Assembly (NCBI GenBank): GCA_910586595.1
Contig: CAJUJB010000013.1
Span: 1-63,931 of the forward strand
DNA length: 63,931 nt
Direction: 5' to 3'
Source of the DNA: an uncultured Muribaculaceae bacterium
GTDB lineage: Bacteria; Bacteroidota; Bacteroidia; Bacteroidales; Muribaculaceae
The notes beneath the pieces are model-generated. The model did not search any database and was not told where the DNA came from. It was given only the letters and a program-made list of their open reading frames with translations. Shown in pieces: positions 8,709 through 17,973 of the stretch; position 1 is the first letter of the stretch, and every line of letters starts with the position of its first letter. Made by a program: the position numbers and the translations under genes.

Positions 8709-10997
8709 ATGGTAAAACATTACATAAAAGTTGCCTTTCGCAATCTTGCCAAGTATAAAACTCAGAATATTATCAGCATCATCTCCATAGGAGTGAGTGT
8801 TGCTATTTTCGCGATTGTCTCCATGTTTATGCTCAATATCAACAGCGATCCACTGCTGGAACAAGATTATGTTGATAATGTAGCGATTATGTACATTAGT
8901 ACAAATAGCGATCGAACATCTGGTGACATCAGCTCCTACAATATTTCCAGCCATCAATTCAAGACAGTAGAAAAAGTGTTTCTACCAGCATCTCAAAAGA
9001 AATCGATGACAGTTTGCAGCGATAATGCAGATCCCATAGCAGCGATCGCTGTGCATGTGGATAGAGAATTTCTACAATGGTGTGCATACAAGTCTGCTCT
9101 TTCAGAGAAATTGGTGGAAAATATTGACAACCACAAAGTCATCATATCACAGAATCTTGGCAATAAACTCTTTGGTGACTATAAAAGTGCAATTGGCAGG
9201 CAAATCAAGGTGGAATATGCCGATGAAATTAATTCTGATACACGTACTTTTCAAATCGCAGATGTAATAGAGCAATTTCAAATAAATGATTCCAAATTTC
9301 CTAACAACGTTGACATATTCTATTCAGCTGATTTCGGCGGAGGATATGAGGTAATCAAAGCCTATCTATTGATTAGACCAGGGAAGATGCTGAAAGATGT
9401 GGTGGATGAATTAGCCCTATATCTCGGAGTACCAGAATCAAATATTTATGCTTGGCAATACCGTGCTTGGGAAGAAAAAAATAATCTCATGGCCATCATT
9501 ATCAGCCGGGCCATAATGTTTTTCCTATACCTGTTTGTAATAGTCTCATTGTCTTCTGCATTGCGTCAATGGCTGCAACTCTTTACAATGCGTCAGCGAG
9601 AAATCGCCATCAGAAAAAGCCTTGGGAGCAAGAATATACATATCCTTAGGCTGTTAGTTACGGAAGAACTCATTTCCATCATATCTGCGTTCATATTTAC
9701 AACAATTTGCTGCATATTGGCAATTTCTTTCCTTGAAAATAATTTTCAAGAGGCTATCAATACACTGAATTTTGATAGAGTAACGATATTCATCTTGTCC
9801 TTATGTTGTTATCTATCGATAATGGGAATATGCCTGATTGCCGATTGGTATACAATCAAGCAAATTACTTCCAACAAGCATGGGCTCGCACTTCAGATGA
9901 AACCTAAAAAACATCGGCTCCGCAACATCGGAGTATGCCTCCAAATAGTAACTTGTATAATATTCCTAAGCGTCACCACGGTTTTTGCATTAGGATTCAA
10001 TAGCATGGAACGACAGCTTGGCATACCATCTGACAAATCCAGATATGAAAGAGGATTAATGATTCAAGCAGATAGAATTTCTGAGTCTCAAACCCTTCAA
10101 ATTGCAGAGGAATTAAAGCATATTGAAAGTGTGGAGCAAGTAATTAACGTAATGACTGCAAGTATTTCAATTGAATATGCAGACTCTACCCGAGACTTTG
10201 CAAGAGCATATTTTCAACGCGGAAACGATGTTGTAAACTTTTATGACATGAACATTAATTATCTCACCTCTCAACAAACACTTCAGCGATACGTACTCAT
10301 CAGTCAACAAATCAAAGAAAAGATGATAGAAACTGGAGAATGGTCCACTGAAAAGATAATGATTGATGCCACTCAATATGACATTGCCGGATGGTTTGAT
10401 CAAATGCCATTCTGGGGAATGCCCTCCGTCATTATGGTAGATTCCTCAAAGGACAATAATTATAAATGTCATTTCTACATCCTTCCCCAAGAAGGCATGG
10501 AGGCTGAGGCAAAACATGATATAAAAGAGCTCATCGCCAAGATAGCCCCTGAACGACTGGATGCTTATCCCCAAAACCTTTCTTTTGAATTGCTTGGACA
10601 ATACAAAGCAGTGACTTCTATTGGTGCTATAGTTTATATCATGCTTGGTATAAGCATGATAACAACGGTCGCCACAATTTATGCTGCAATTTCACTTGAT
10701 ACCCGTCGGCGAAGAAAGGAGATGGCATTGAGAAAGATAAACGGAGCAAAATCGAAAGATATATGCCGCATCTTTGCCAAAATATATCTCATCATTGTGG
10801 GCGTAAGCATATTGATCGCAGTACCAATATCATGGATAATTATCGTTGCACTTAACGAGACGTTTAATTTTGAAGCTTCTCCTCTCATAACTTCTTGCAT
10901 CGCGGTCTTAGCATGCTTAGGCGCTATCTTCTTAACGCTGTATTGGAAAATTAAGGACGTAATGAACGTTGACCCGGTAACATATCTTAAAGATTGA
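8709..10997 (+). CDS. ABC transporter permease, MacB/FtsX type with two FtsX units
   Basis: A 762-residue inner-membrane protein. A first helix at about 20-42 (NIISIISIGVSVAIFAIVSM) is followed by a periplasmic MacB-like domain (45-265). Three helices follow at about 268-380, then a second half starting near residue 405 with another periplasmic domain and three helices at about 645-750. The Bacteroidetes-typical cytoplasmic strings RQREIAIRKSLGSKN and RRRKEMALRKINGAKS precede the FtsX helices in each half. MacB-type permeases transmit ATPase motion to the periplasm and drive export rather than form a channel. It pairs with the ATPase at 12254-12937. Confidence 0.9.
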   Translation: MVKHYIKVAFRNLAKYKTQNIISIISIGVSVAIFAIVSMFMLNINSDPLLEQDYVDNVAIMYISTNSDRTSGDISSYNISSHQFKTVEKVFLPASQKKSMTVCSDNADPIAAIAVHVDREFLQWCAYKSALSEKLVENIDNHKVIISQNLGNKLFGDYKSAIGRQIKVEYADEINSDTRTFQIADVIEQFQINDSKFPNNVDIFYSADFGGGYEVIKAYLLIRPGKMLKDVVDELALYLGVPESNIYAWQYRAWEEKNNLMAIIISRAIMFFLYLFVIVSLSSALRQWLQLFTMRQREIAIRKSLGSKNIHILRLLVTEELISIISAFIFTTICCILAISFLENNFQEAINTLNFDRVTIFILSLCCYLSIMGICLIADWYTIKQITSNKHGLALQMKPKKHRLRNIGVCLQIVTCIIFLSVTTVFALGFNSMERQLGIPSDKSRYERGLMIQADRISESQTLQIAEELKHIESVEQVINVMTASISIEYADSTRDFARAYFQRGNDVVNFYDMNINYLTSQQTLQRYVLISQQIKEKMIETGEWSTEKIMIDATQYDIAGWFDQMPFWGMPSVIMVDSSKDNNYKCHFYILPQEGMEAEAKHDIKELIAKIAPERLDAYPQNLSFELLGQYKAVTSIGAIVYIMLGISMITTVATIYAAISLDTRRRRKEMALRKINGAKSKDICRIFAKIYLIIVGVSILIAVPISWIIIVALNETFNFEASPLITSCIAVLACLGAIFLTLYWKIKDVMNVDPVTYLKD

Positions 10998-11002
10998 ATT
11001 AA

Positions 11003-12250
11003 ATGGATGTAAAGAAAGACAAAAAAGCTTGGTATTACCGATATAAATACTACATAATTACAGGAATATGCATTTTCGCTTTGATAATATATGCAGTTAA
11101 TACACTTGTAGGGCCACAACGTAGCCGTATAGACAGAGATTTGATAGAAACAGCCGAAGTGATAAATGGAAGCTTTCTTGAGTATGTAGATGTAGAAGGG
11201 ATAGTCTATCCGTTCAAAACTGTAAAAGTAAATACTATGGAAGCCGGATTTGTGGACAATGTCATAGCTGAAGATGGTGCCATTCTTAATGAAGGCGATA
11301 CAATTCTGATATTGAAGAATCCTGACCTCGTGCGCATGATAAGTGATGAGGAAGATGAGTATCAGCGACAGCAGAGGCTTCTCAGAGAACAGGAAATTGA
11401 AATTTCACAAAAATCTTTAACACTCCAACAGCAAACCCTGGACGTGAACTTTGAGATGAATCAACTTGAAGATAAACGCCGTATAGCCCAAGAAGAGTTT
11501 AATATGGGCATGAAGAGTCGCGCCGAATTTGATCTTGCAGAGCGTGAATATAATTACCATCGAAATAAAGCACAGCTTCAACGCCGCAACCTCATTCATG
11601 ACTCAACAACCACTATGCTCCGTCGGGAATTGTTACAAGTGGATTTGGAACGTGTCCGTACGAAAAGAGACCGGGCACTTGAACGAAAAGAGAATCTGAT
11701 AGTCCGAGCCCCTATATCAGGACAATTAAGTTTCCTTACAGTCTCAACAGGTGAACAGGTTCAATCCGGTGCAAATATCGGAGAAATAAAGATGATGAAC
11801 AATTTCAAACTTCACGTTCTTCTCAATGAGTACTATGTCGACAGAATATCAGTAGGTCTTCAAGGGAATATCACCAGTCTGGGAGAGCAATTCCCCATGC
11901 TTGTCAGCCGTGTAGTTCCGGAAATTAGGAACAGGAATTTCGAGGTCGATTTAGTTTTCACCGACGGTCAACCTGAAAATCTCAGGGTAGGCAAAAGCTA
12001 TCGTGTGCAGATAGAATTGGGGCAATCCGAACAGGCAATTATAATTCCTAACGGAGACTTCCATACTGCCACAAATGGCAAATGGATATACAAAATTATT
12101 GACGGCGGCCGAGCCATCAAGTCTCCGATTGTTCTTGGTCGGAAAAATCCCAACCAATTCGAAGTCATATCAGGTCTTCAACCAGGAGATCAAATTATCG
12201 TAAATGGATATGACCAATTCAACAATAAAGATGAAATAATTCTTCAATGA
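11003..12250 (+). CDS. Periplasmic adaptor (membrane-fusion protein), MacA/HlyD type
   Basis: A 415-residue protein with one N-terminal membrane helix (about 15-35) and a short cytoplasmic start. A biotinyl/lipoyl-like half motif lies near residues 55-110. A long coiled coil at about 112-225 is rich in Gln, Glu and Arg, and the returning half (NLIVRAPISGQLSFL) starts near residue 231. A beta-barrel domain follows, and the C-terminal end resembles MacA. It should link the permease to the TolC-like channel. It begins 5 nt after the permease gene. Confidence 0.9.
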   Translation: MDVKKDKKAWYYRYKYYIITGICIFALIIYAVNTLVGPQRSRIDRDLIETAEVINGSFLEYVDVEGIVYPFKTVKVNTMEAGFVDNVIAEDGAILNEGDTILILKNPDLVRMISDEEDEYQRQQRLLREQEIEISQKSLTLQQQTLDVNFEMNQLEDKRRIAQEEFNMGMKSRAEFDLAEREYNYHRNKAQLQRRNLIHDSTTTMLRRELLQVDLERVRTKRDRALERKENLIVRAPISGQLSFLTVSTGEQVQSGANIGEIKMMNNFKLHVLLNEYYVDRISVGLQGNITSLGEQFPMLVSRVVPEIRNRNFEVDLVFTDGQPENLRVGKSYRVQIELGQSEQAIIIPNGDFHTATNGKWIYKIIDGGRAIKSPIVLGRKNPNQFEVISGLQPGDQIIVNGYDQFNNKDEIILQ

Positions 12251-12253
12251 ATC

Positions 12254-12937
12254 ATGATACAGATTGAAAATCTTCAAAAAATTTTCCAGACAGATGAGGT
12301 TGAGACCTGGGCTCTCTACGAAGTGAACCTCTACGTTAAAGCTGGTGAATTCATAGCCATCATGGGGCCGAGTGGCTGCGGCAAATCTACATTGCTCAAT
12401 ATCATCGGTCTACTCGATACGCCCACCAGAGGCAAATATATTCTCAATGGTACAGACGTGAGCCGTATGAAAGAAAACGATCGGGTCGAAGTTAGAAAAG
12501 GAATCATTGGTTTTGTATTCCAAAGTTTCAACCTCATAGATGAGCTCACAGTAGAGGAAAATATTGAGCTTCCTCTACTCTACATGGGCATAGAAAAGGC
12601 CGAACGTCGCGAAAGGGTTAAGAAGGCAATGGAGCGTATGGGAATCGCTCATCGCAGCGGCCATTTCCCTGCCCAACTTTCGGGAGGCCAGCAACAACGC
12701 GCCGCTATTGCGAGAGCCGTCATCGCAAATCCTAAAATTATTCTTGCTGATGAACCCACCGGTAATCTGGACTCAAAAAATGGGAAAGAGGTGATGGAAC
12801 TTTTATCGGAGCTTCATAAGGAAGGCACCACAATAGTGATGGTGACTCATTCACAACATGATGCTCAATATGCCAATCGCGTTGTAAAACTCTTTGACGG
12901 ACATATAGTGTCGGAGCTTGAAATGGGGAGGTTCTAA
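12254..12937 (+). CDS. ABC transporter ATP-binding protein, MacB/LolD type
   Basis: A 227-residue ATPase with Walker A GPSGCGKST (38-46), a Q-loop in FVFQSFNLI, ABC signature LSGGQQQR, Walker B with ILADEPTGNLDS, and the H-loop His in MVTHSQHD. Length and motif set are those of the free-standing ATPase partner of FtsX-type permeases. It begins 3 nt after the adaptor gene and is the last structural gene before the regulators. It should power the exporter from the cytoplasmic side. Confidence 0.95.
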   Translation: MIQIENLQKIFQTDEVETWALYEVNLYVKAGEFIAIMGPSGCGKSTLLNIIGLLDTPTRGKYILNGTDVSRMKENDRVEVRKGIIGFVFQSFNLIDELTVEENIELPLLYMGIEKAERRERVKKAMERMGIAHRSGHFPAQLSGGQQQRAAIARAVIANPKIILADEPTGNLDSKNGKEVMELLSELHKEGTTIVMVTHSQHDAQYANRVVKLFDGHIVSELEMGRF

Positions 12938-12957
12938 CTTACCTCACCATTTTTTTA

Positions 12958-12965
12958 TAACTTTG
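12958..12965 (+). promoter_or_regulatory. -7 element directly before the sigma-54 activator gene
   Basis: TAACTTTG fits TAnnTTTG and ends 4 nt before the ATG at 12970. A start about 5-7 nt past the element would fall on or next to the ATG, so this mRNA may be leaderless. It would let the two regulators be made independently of the sigma-54 operon promoter. Confidence 0.55.
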
Positions 12966-12969
12966 CAGC

Positions 12970-14313
12970 ATGAATGAAAAAAACGGACGAATTCTAATCG
13001 TTGATGATAACGAGGATATACTCCTGGCACTCAATATGGTACTCAAACCGCATATTGAGGCCATACGAGTGCTAAAGAATCCTGAACGTATCGGAGAGTT
13101 TATAGACTCTTTTCATCCAGACGTGATAATCTTAGATATGAATTTCCAGCGCAACCAAAGCAGCGGCGAGGAAGGTTACCGTTGGCTAAATTTCATTCTA
13201 AAGAAAAGTTCCGATACAGTGGTTCTTCTAATGACTGCATATGTAGATACCGAAAAGGTTGTCCGCGGAATTAGAGCAGGAGCTACCGATTTCATTCCCA
13301 AGCCCTGGAACAATTCTAAACTCGTAGGAATAGTCAAAAGTGCCATAAAGTTAAGATTATCGCGTCTCAGTTCCGGAACTCAAAATAAAACTGACTCCTC
13401 ACAAATTCTAATCGGGGAATGCCCACCGATTCAGTTGCTAAGAAAACAAATTGAGAAACTCGGAGCTACGGAAGCAAATGTTTTGATTACCGGAGAAAAT
13501 GGAACGGGAAAAGATGTGGCAGCGCACCTTCTTCATAATTTTTCACCACGCCATAATAAGCCTTTCGTGTCAATTGATTTAGGGGCCGTGCCCGAGCAAC
13601 TTTTTGAGAGTGAGCTATTCGGATATGAGAAAGGGGCATTCACAGATGCGAAGACGGCTAAAGAAGGCCGTATAGAGACAGCAAACGGTGGCACAATATT
13701 CCTTGATGAAATCGGCAATCTAACCCCAGCAATGCAGCAGAAGCTACTTACAACCATTGAAAGACGCCATATTGCTCGATTAGGCTCTAATAAGTCTAAA
13801 CAAGTAGACGTTCGCATTGTCACGGCAACTAACGCAGACCTTCCCCAAATGGTTGCGGATGGAACATTCCGGCAAGATCTGCTCTACCGCATCAATACAT
13901 TCGAACTTCATATGCCTCCGCTTAGGGAACGGGGCAATGACATTATTCTTTTGGCTGAATACTTTGCACATAAGGTTGGAGAGAGATACCACATCAACAC
14001 TCATACAATAAACGATGGTGCCAAGTCAAAATTACTGAGTCATGAATGGCCTGGAAATGTACGCGAACTACAACATGTGATAGAGCGTGCAATGATATTG
14101 TCATCCGATGGAATTATAACTTCGGAGGATATAGAATTCCCAAGAAGCATTAAGCCAAAAGATGCGACTCAAACACTCAATCTCGAATCGCTTGAGAAAA
14201 AAGCTATAATGACAGCCATTGACCAGAGCAACGGTAATCTTTCAAATGCCGCTTCATTACTTGGAATCTCACGCTATGCACTATATCGCAAAATAGAAAA
14301 ATATAAATTATGA
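12970..14313 (+). CDS. Sigma-54-dependent response regulator (NtrC/AtoC type)
   Basis: A 447-residue activator with three domains. The receiver (1-125) has acidic residues D12 and D13, phospho-acceptor D56 in IILDMNF, and K111. The AAA+ domain has Walker A GENGTGKD (175-182), GAFTDA at 222-227 in place of the usual GAFTGA loop that contacts sigma-54, and Walker B FLDEIG (244-249). A Fis-type helix-turn-helix lies at the C-terminus (NLSNAASLLGISRYALYRKI). It should be phosphorylated by the kinase whose gene overlaps its 3' end and then activate the -24/-12 promoter at 7200-7215. The palindrome at 7109-7124 is the likely binding site. Confidence 0.93.
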   Translation: MNEKNGRILIVDDNEDILLALNMVLKPHIEAIRVLKNPERIGEFIDSFHPDVIILDMNFQRNQSSGEEGYRWLNFILKKSSDTVVLLMTAYVDTEKVVRGIRAGATDFIPKPWNNSKLVGIVKSAIKLRLSRLSSGTQNKTDSSQILIGECPPIQLLRKQIEKLGATEANVLITGENGTGKDVAAHLLHNFSPRHNKPFVSIDLGAVPEQLFESELFGYEKGAFTDAKTAKEGRIETANGGTIFLDEIGNLTPAMQQKLLTTIERRHIARLGSNKSKQVDVRIVTATNADLPQMVADGTFRQDLLYRINTFELHMPPLRERGNDIILLAEYFAHKVGERYHINTHTINDGAKSKLLSHEWPGNVRELQHVIERAMILSSDGIITSEDIEFPRSIKPKDATQTLNLESLEKKAIMTAIDQSNGNLSNAASLLGISRYALYRKIEKYKL

Positions 14314-15473
14314 TGGATTGGTTCTCCCGTAAGTCAATCGAAAGGGTAAGCCGCATGATCAGAACACTCCGGAGTAATGATTTGACTCTTCGGATTCCTG
14401 AAGAAAATCTTCGTGGGGCAGAAAGAGAACTCGCAGAAGAAATAAACGACTTAATAAGCGATGTACGAAAAAAACTGATTAAGCAGGAAAGGCGTAGCGG
14501 ACAATATGAGGCGTTGGTCAACACCATAGACGCAGCCCTCATAGTGGCTGATGACGAAGGTGAGATATATTTTATGAACCAAAAAGCCGTGCAAGGATTA
14601 TGTGGTTTCCGTATCAATAATCTGTCTTCTTTAGATACACTTCACAAAGGTTTGGCCCAAACCTTGCTCACTCTTGCACCTGGTCAATCAAAATTGGTTA
14701 CTATTAATAAAGATGGCACAGAGACACAACTTAAAATCTCGATGGTGAGGTACGGAGTGGATGGTCATGACTCATTGCTCTTCTCCATTGAGAATGTGAA
14801 TCAATTTATGCTTCAGAACGAGATTGAAGCTCAGCGCAAACTCGTTAGTGTCCTCACTCACGAAATAATGAATTCTCTCTCTCCAATAATCTCTCTTTCC
14901 GAAACGTTATACGATTCGATTTCAACCGCTGATGAAGAAACCAAAATTGCATTAAATGTAATCAAACAACGTAGTACCGGATTATTATCGTTCGTCGAAA
15001 ATTATCGTAAACTCGCCCGATTAGCACCGCCCAAATACAATTGGACCAAAATAGGAGAATTATTTGAGGATTTACGTAAACTTTATCCCGCATCTTATAT
15101 TCAGTATGAGATAGAAGATAAAGACTTAGAGGTAAAGGTTGACCGTCAACAGATAATGCAGGTGCTTATCAATATCGTAAAGAATGCAGTGGAGGCTTGC
15201 AGTGCCAATCCTATGGTTAAGGTTGGCGCTAAAGTCGATTATCCTTCCCGTAAATTTATTATCTCTGTAGTTGACAATGGTACAGGAATTAGTGCCGAAG
15301 CCAAAGAACGAATATTCATCCCCTTTTACACAACAAAACCCAAAGGATCAGGAATAGGATTGAGCCTTTCCCGCCAGATTGTAATTATGCACGGAGGATC
15401 GCTATATTTGGATTCAACAGAGGATGCTGGCTCAAAATTCATCATATCTTTACCTTGTACCTATAAGAAATAG
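14310..15473 (+). CDS. Soluble PAS-type sensor histidine kinase
   Basis: A 387-residue kinase without membrane helices. A PAS-like domain lies at about 66-165. The H-box has the phospho-acceptor His184 in LTHEIMNSLSPI. The N-box is in NIVKNAVEAC, followed by VVDNGTGIS, FIPFYTTKPKGSGIGLSLS and a final G-rich region, all characteristic of the NtrB-like HATPase. The first ATG overlaps the stop of the regulator gene (ATGA), so the two are translationally coupled. It should sense a cytoplasmic or membrane-derived cue and phosphorylate D56 of its partner. The signal is unknown. Confidence 0.9.
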   Translation: MMDWFSRKSIERVSRMIRTLRSNDLTLRIPEENLRGAERELAEEINDLISDVRKKLIKQERRSGQYEALVNTIDAALIVADDEGEIYFMNQKAVQGLCGFRINNLSSLDTLHKGLAQTLLTLAPGQSKLVTINKDGTETQLKISMVRYGVDGHDSLLFSIENVNQFMLQNEIEAQRKLVSVLTHEIMNSLSPIISLSETLYDSISTADEETKIALNVIKQRSTGLLSFVENYRKLARLAPPKYNWTKIGELFEDLRKLYPASYIQYEIEDKDLEVKVDRQQIMQVLINIVKNAVEACSANPMVKVGAKVDYPSRKFIISVVDNGTGISAEAKERIFIPFYTTKPKGSGIGLSLSRQIVIMHGGSLYLDSTEDAGSKFIISLPCTYKK

Positions 15474-15510
15474 ATGCTTGGCTAATTGAAGCCAATTCAG
15501 CCGGAATTAA

Positions 15511-15666
15511 ATAATTCCATTCTCGGCAACTTTAGGGAAAACCGGAGGTCTACGCAAGTCTGCCCGATTATTTGCCTTGTTTGCATCAACTTCAGCGGAG
15601 ACATTTCAACTGATTTCTCCGAAATATTCGTTAGAGTACCATCGCCTGATTATTGATTTTTCATAA
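15511..15666 (+). other. Open stretch of unclear nature in a 360-bp gap
   Basis: Between the kinase gene and the DJ-1 gene there is a 51-codon open frame without ATG, ending at TAA 15664-15666. It contains strings such as SARLFALFASTSAETFQLI and KYSLEYHRLIIDFS. A 16-bp inverted repeat (GGAATTA, 2 nt, TAATTCC) lies just upstream at about 15503-15518. It could be a gene fragment, a dispersed repeat or chance. Nothing else is visible in 15474-15736. Confidence 0.25.
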
Positions 15667-15736
15667 TCGCTTAATTAAGCATCCAAGCAAACTAAAATCA
15701 CCTATGATTGGGCCCTCAGAACTTATGAAAAAATCG

Positions 15737-15744
15737 TAACTTTG
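15737..15744 (+). promoter_or_regulatory. -7 element upstream of the DJ-1/PfpI gene
   Basis: TAACTTTG fits the TAnnTTTG consensus, 89 nt before the ATG at 15834. No -33 match at the right distance is obvious. Confidence 0.5.
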
Positions 15745-15833
15745 CATATCGACGCAATGGAACCAACATGCTAACCAGAAGATGGTGCATCAATTCTTTC
15801 CTCATCTAAAAACATCGAAAAAAGTAAGAAGAC

Positions 15834-16439
15834 ATGACCAACGAAATATTATATCTACTCCTGCCGGATTTTGCAGAACATGAGATGGTCTACCTCGCTC
15901 AGGCAGTTGCCTCCGATGAGTATGCCTTGAAAGAGAAACCGAAATACGTCAACAAGATTGTAGCTCCGACTATGGAACCGATTAAATCAATCGGCGGTTT
16001 CCGCATGTTGCCCGATTATTCGTTTGACACGATGCCCGAAGACTACGCCGCTCTTGTTCTTGTCGGGGGCTTTGGATGGACGACACCTATCGCAGACAAA
16101 GTCGTGCCTATTATCTCGAAAGCAGTTGCAGAAGGTAAGGTTGTCGGTGCAATCTGTAATGCGGCTTCATTCATGGCTAAATGCGGTATACTCAACGACA
16201 TAAAACATACTGGCAACGGCCTTGATCAACTTAAGCTATGGGGTGGCAACAATTATACCAACCCGGAAGGTTATCTGCACAAGCAAGCAGTTTCAGACAA
16301 GAACATTGTAACTGCCAACGGCTCGGCCACACTTGAATTTGCCAAAGAATTGTTGTCGCTTCTGGAAAACGACATTCCTGAGCGAATCGAGATGTATTAT
16401 CAGTTCAACAAGCAAGGCTTCTGCGAGCTATTCAAATAA
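15834..16439 (+). CDS. DJ-1/PfpI family protein
   Basis: A 201-residue single-domain protein of the class-I glutamine-amidotransferase-like fold. The nucleophile-elbow Cys108 lies in VGAICNAASFM, and the preceding VLVGGFGW strand and conserved acidic residue are as in DJ-1/PfpI relatives. These proteins act as deglycases, chaperones, hydratases or proteases, and this member's activity cannot be assigned. The C-terminal 20 residues extend past the core. A lipoprotein gene follows 80 nt downstream in the same direction; whether they are cotranscribed is unclear. Confidence 0.85.
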   Translation: MTNEILYLLLPDFAEHEMVYLAQAVASDEYALKEKPKYVNKIVAPTMEPIKSIGGFRMLPDYSFDTMPEDYAALVLVGGFGWTTPIADKVVPIISKAVAEGKVVGAICNAASFMAKCGILNDIKHTGNGLDQLKLWGGNNYTNPEGYLHKQAVSDKNIVTANGSATLEFAKELLSLLENDIPERIEMYYQFNKQGFCELFK

Positions 16440-16519
16440 AGAGGAAGACTATACCAATATTGTGCGAAAATGGCCTTTCTAACCTACTAAAATATCATCA
16501 GAATCTAAAATAAAATACA

Positions 16520-16957
16520 ATGATTAAGTTAACGGGGATCGGTATTTTATGTTTGGCCGCGTGTGGTGGACTGATGGCTACTTCATGTAACCTATCATCA
16601 GATAATACCCGAACGACAGCATTAGCAGAAGATGATAGACCTCCATTGGAACATTCCGATGCTGACAGAACATTTAGCGTTATACTTGAGATTACATCTG
16701 ACAGCCTGATGACATGTTATAATAATTTTTCGGGTAAGGATGAGAACCCTTTGATATTGGATACAAGTAACCCAGATTTCCCCAATCTATTCTCTAAGTG
16801 GTTTGCATTAATGGATTCCATTCAGATAAACCAACTCAAAAACGGCTCGGAACTTCATATTTCGGCAAACAGTGATGTTACGGACGCAACTATCGAAAAG
16901 GTTAAAAGTAACGTTATCAATTGCGGAATAATGGGGATGAGTATATCCAATTTTTGA
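16520..16957 (+). CDS. Putative lipoprotein, probably frameshifted near its 3' end
   Basis: A 145-residue product with a lipoprotein signal peptide (LMATSC, Cys23). The rest is rich in Asp, Ser and Asn, and I do not recognise a family. The frame stops at TGA 16955-16957, immediately after a run of five T (16951-16955). Dropping one T lets the frame continue smoothly as NFDQIKRTPDENFGTGGKF to a stop at 17037-17039, giving about 172 residues. This suggests a recent frameshift mutation or a sequencing error at the homopolymer. It lies between the DJ-1 gene and an AraC-type gene. Confidence 0.55.
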   Translation: MIKLTGIGILCLAACGGLMATSCNLSSDNTRTTALAEDDRPPLEHSDADRTFSVILEITSDSLMTCYNNFSGKDENPLILDTSNPDFPNLFSKWFALMDSIQINQLKNGSELHISANSDVTDATIEKVKSNVINCGIMGMSISNF

Positions 16958-17123
16958 CCAAATCAAAAGGACTCCCGATGAAAATTTCGGCACCGGAGGC
17001 AAATTCATTGATGAGCTAAAACGTAATTACAAGCAATGAATTCCACCATAATATATCCAAGAACTGACGATACTTAAAGCGAATATATTGAAGATCTGTT
17101 GAAATAAAACTCGGCATTCGGCA

Positions 17124-17918
17124 ATGAGGATTGACTTTTACCGACCCAACGCGCAACTACAGCCATTTATCCGCTACTATTGGATTCTGAATACTAAGGA
17201 GAATCTTGATACGTTGACATTTCCAATCGGATGTCCGCAACTTATTTTTCATCGTCGCAGTCGGTTTTATATTCCTGAGTTGGAGGTTAAACAAGCGAGG
17301 TTCACCATAAGCGGTCAAGTCAATTTTCCGGCAAGGATTCAATCTTCGGGTGATGTTGAAACCATTGTCGTTGTGTTCTATCCCCACGCCATCAGTACGA
17401 TATTCGATATTCCGGTGTCATCATTCTACAATCAGGAGATTGACGGTTATTCACTTGGAGACAAAAAGCTGAAGAATCTGGCCGATGATGTACTTAATGT
17501 AGAAGATTCTATTGATGCCATCAAATTAATTGAGAAGTGGCTATTGCAGAGATTAACAGAGACCGAGATTTATAATTTCAAAAGAGTTGGCGCCTCGCTG
17601 AATCAGTTATTCTTTGATAATTCCATAAGTGTCGAAGACATGGCACAGCTCGCTTGTCTGAGCCGGAGACAATTTGAGCGGGTGTTTTTCAATGCCGTGG
17701 GGATGAAACCAAAGGAATATTCCTGCGTCGCCCGTTTTCAGAAATCACTATGGCTGATGCAGAATGGCAACCGCGATTTTGCAGGCATAGCCTATTCATG
17801 CGGTTACGCCGACCAATCACATTTTATTCGTGAGTGCCGTCGCTATTCTGGAGTTACCCCGGCAGAATTGCTGAAAACTAAAGCAATATATTCCGACCTA
17901 TTTGCCTCGCCATTCTGA
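17124..17918 (+). CDS. AraC-family transcriptional regulator
   Basis: A 264-residue regulator. The N-terminal half (1-110) has the opening pattern PNAQLQPFIRYYWIL seen in the DUF6597-type sensor domain. The C-terminal half (about 160-258) has the double helix-turn-helix of AraC/XylS proteins: ISVEDMAQLACLSRRQFERV and IAYSCGYADQSHFIRECRRY, ending in GVTPAELLK. It should act as a DNA-binding activator or repressor, with an unknown effector. The CAT-like acyltransferase gene starts 55 nt downstream in the same direction, behind its own promoter. Confidence 0.9.
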   Translation: MRIDFYRPNAQLQPFIRYYWILNTKENLDTLTFPIGCPQLIFHRRSRFYIPELEVKQARFTISGQVNFPARIQSSGDVETIVVVFYPHAISTIFDIPVSSFYNQEIDGYSLGDKKLKNLADDVLNVEDSIDAIKLIEKWLLQRLTETEIYNFKRVGASLNQLFFDNSISVEDMAQLACLSRRQFERVFFNAVGMKPKEYSCVARFQKSLWLMQNGNRDFAGIAYSCGYADQSHFIRECRRYSGVTPAELLKTKAIYSDLFASPF

Positions 17919-17956
17919 ATGTCACATTTCTTCTATCATTGGCCAGGGCAATGATC

Positions 17957-17964
17957 TAACTTTG
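17957..17964 (+). promoter_or_regulatory. -7 element for the CAT-like gene
   Basis: TAACTTTG fits TAnnTTTG and ends 9 nt before the ATG at 17974, so the 5' leader would be only a few nucleotides. Confidence 0.55.
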
Positions 17965-17973
17965 CCGTAAAAA

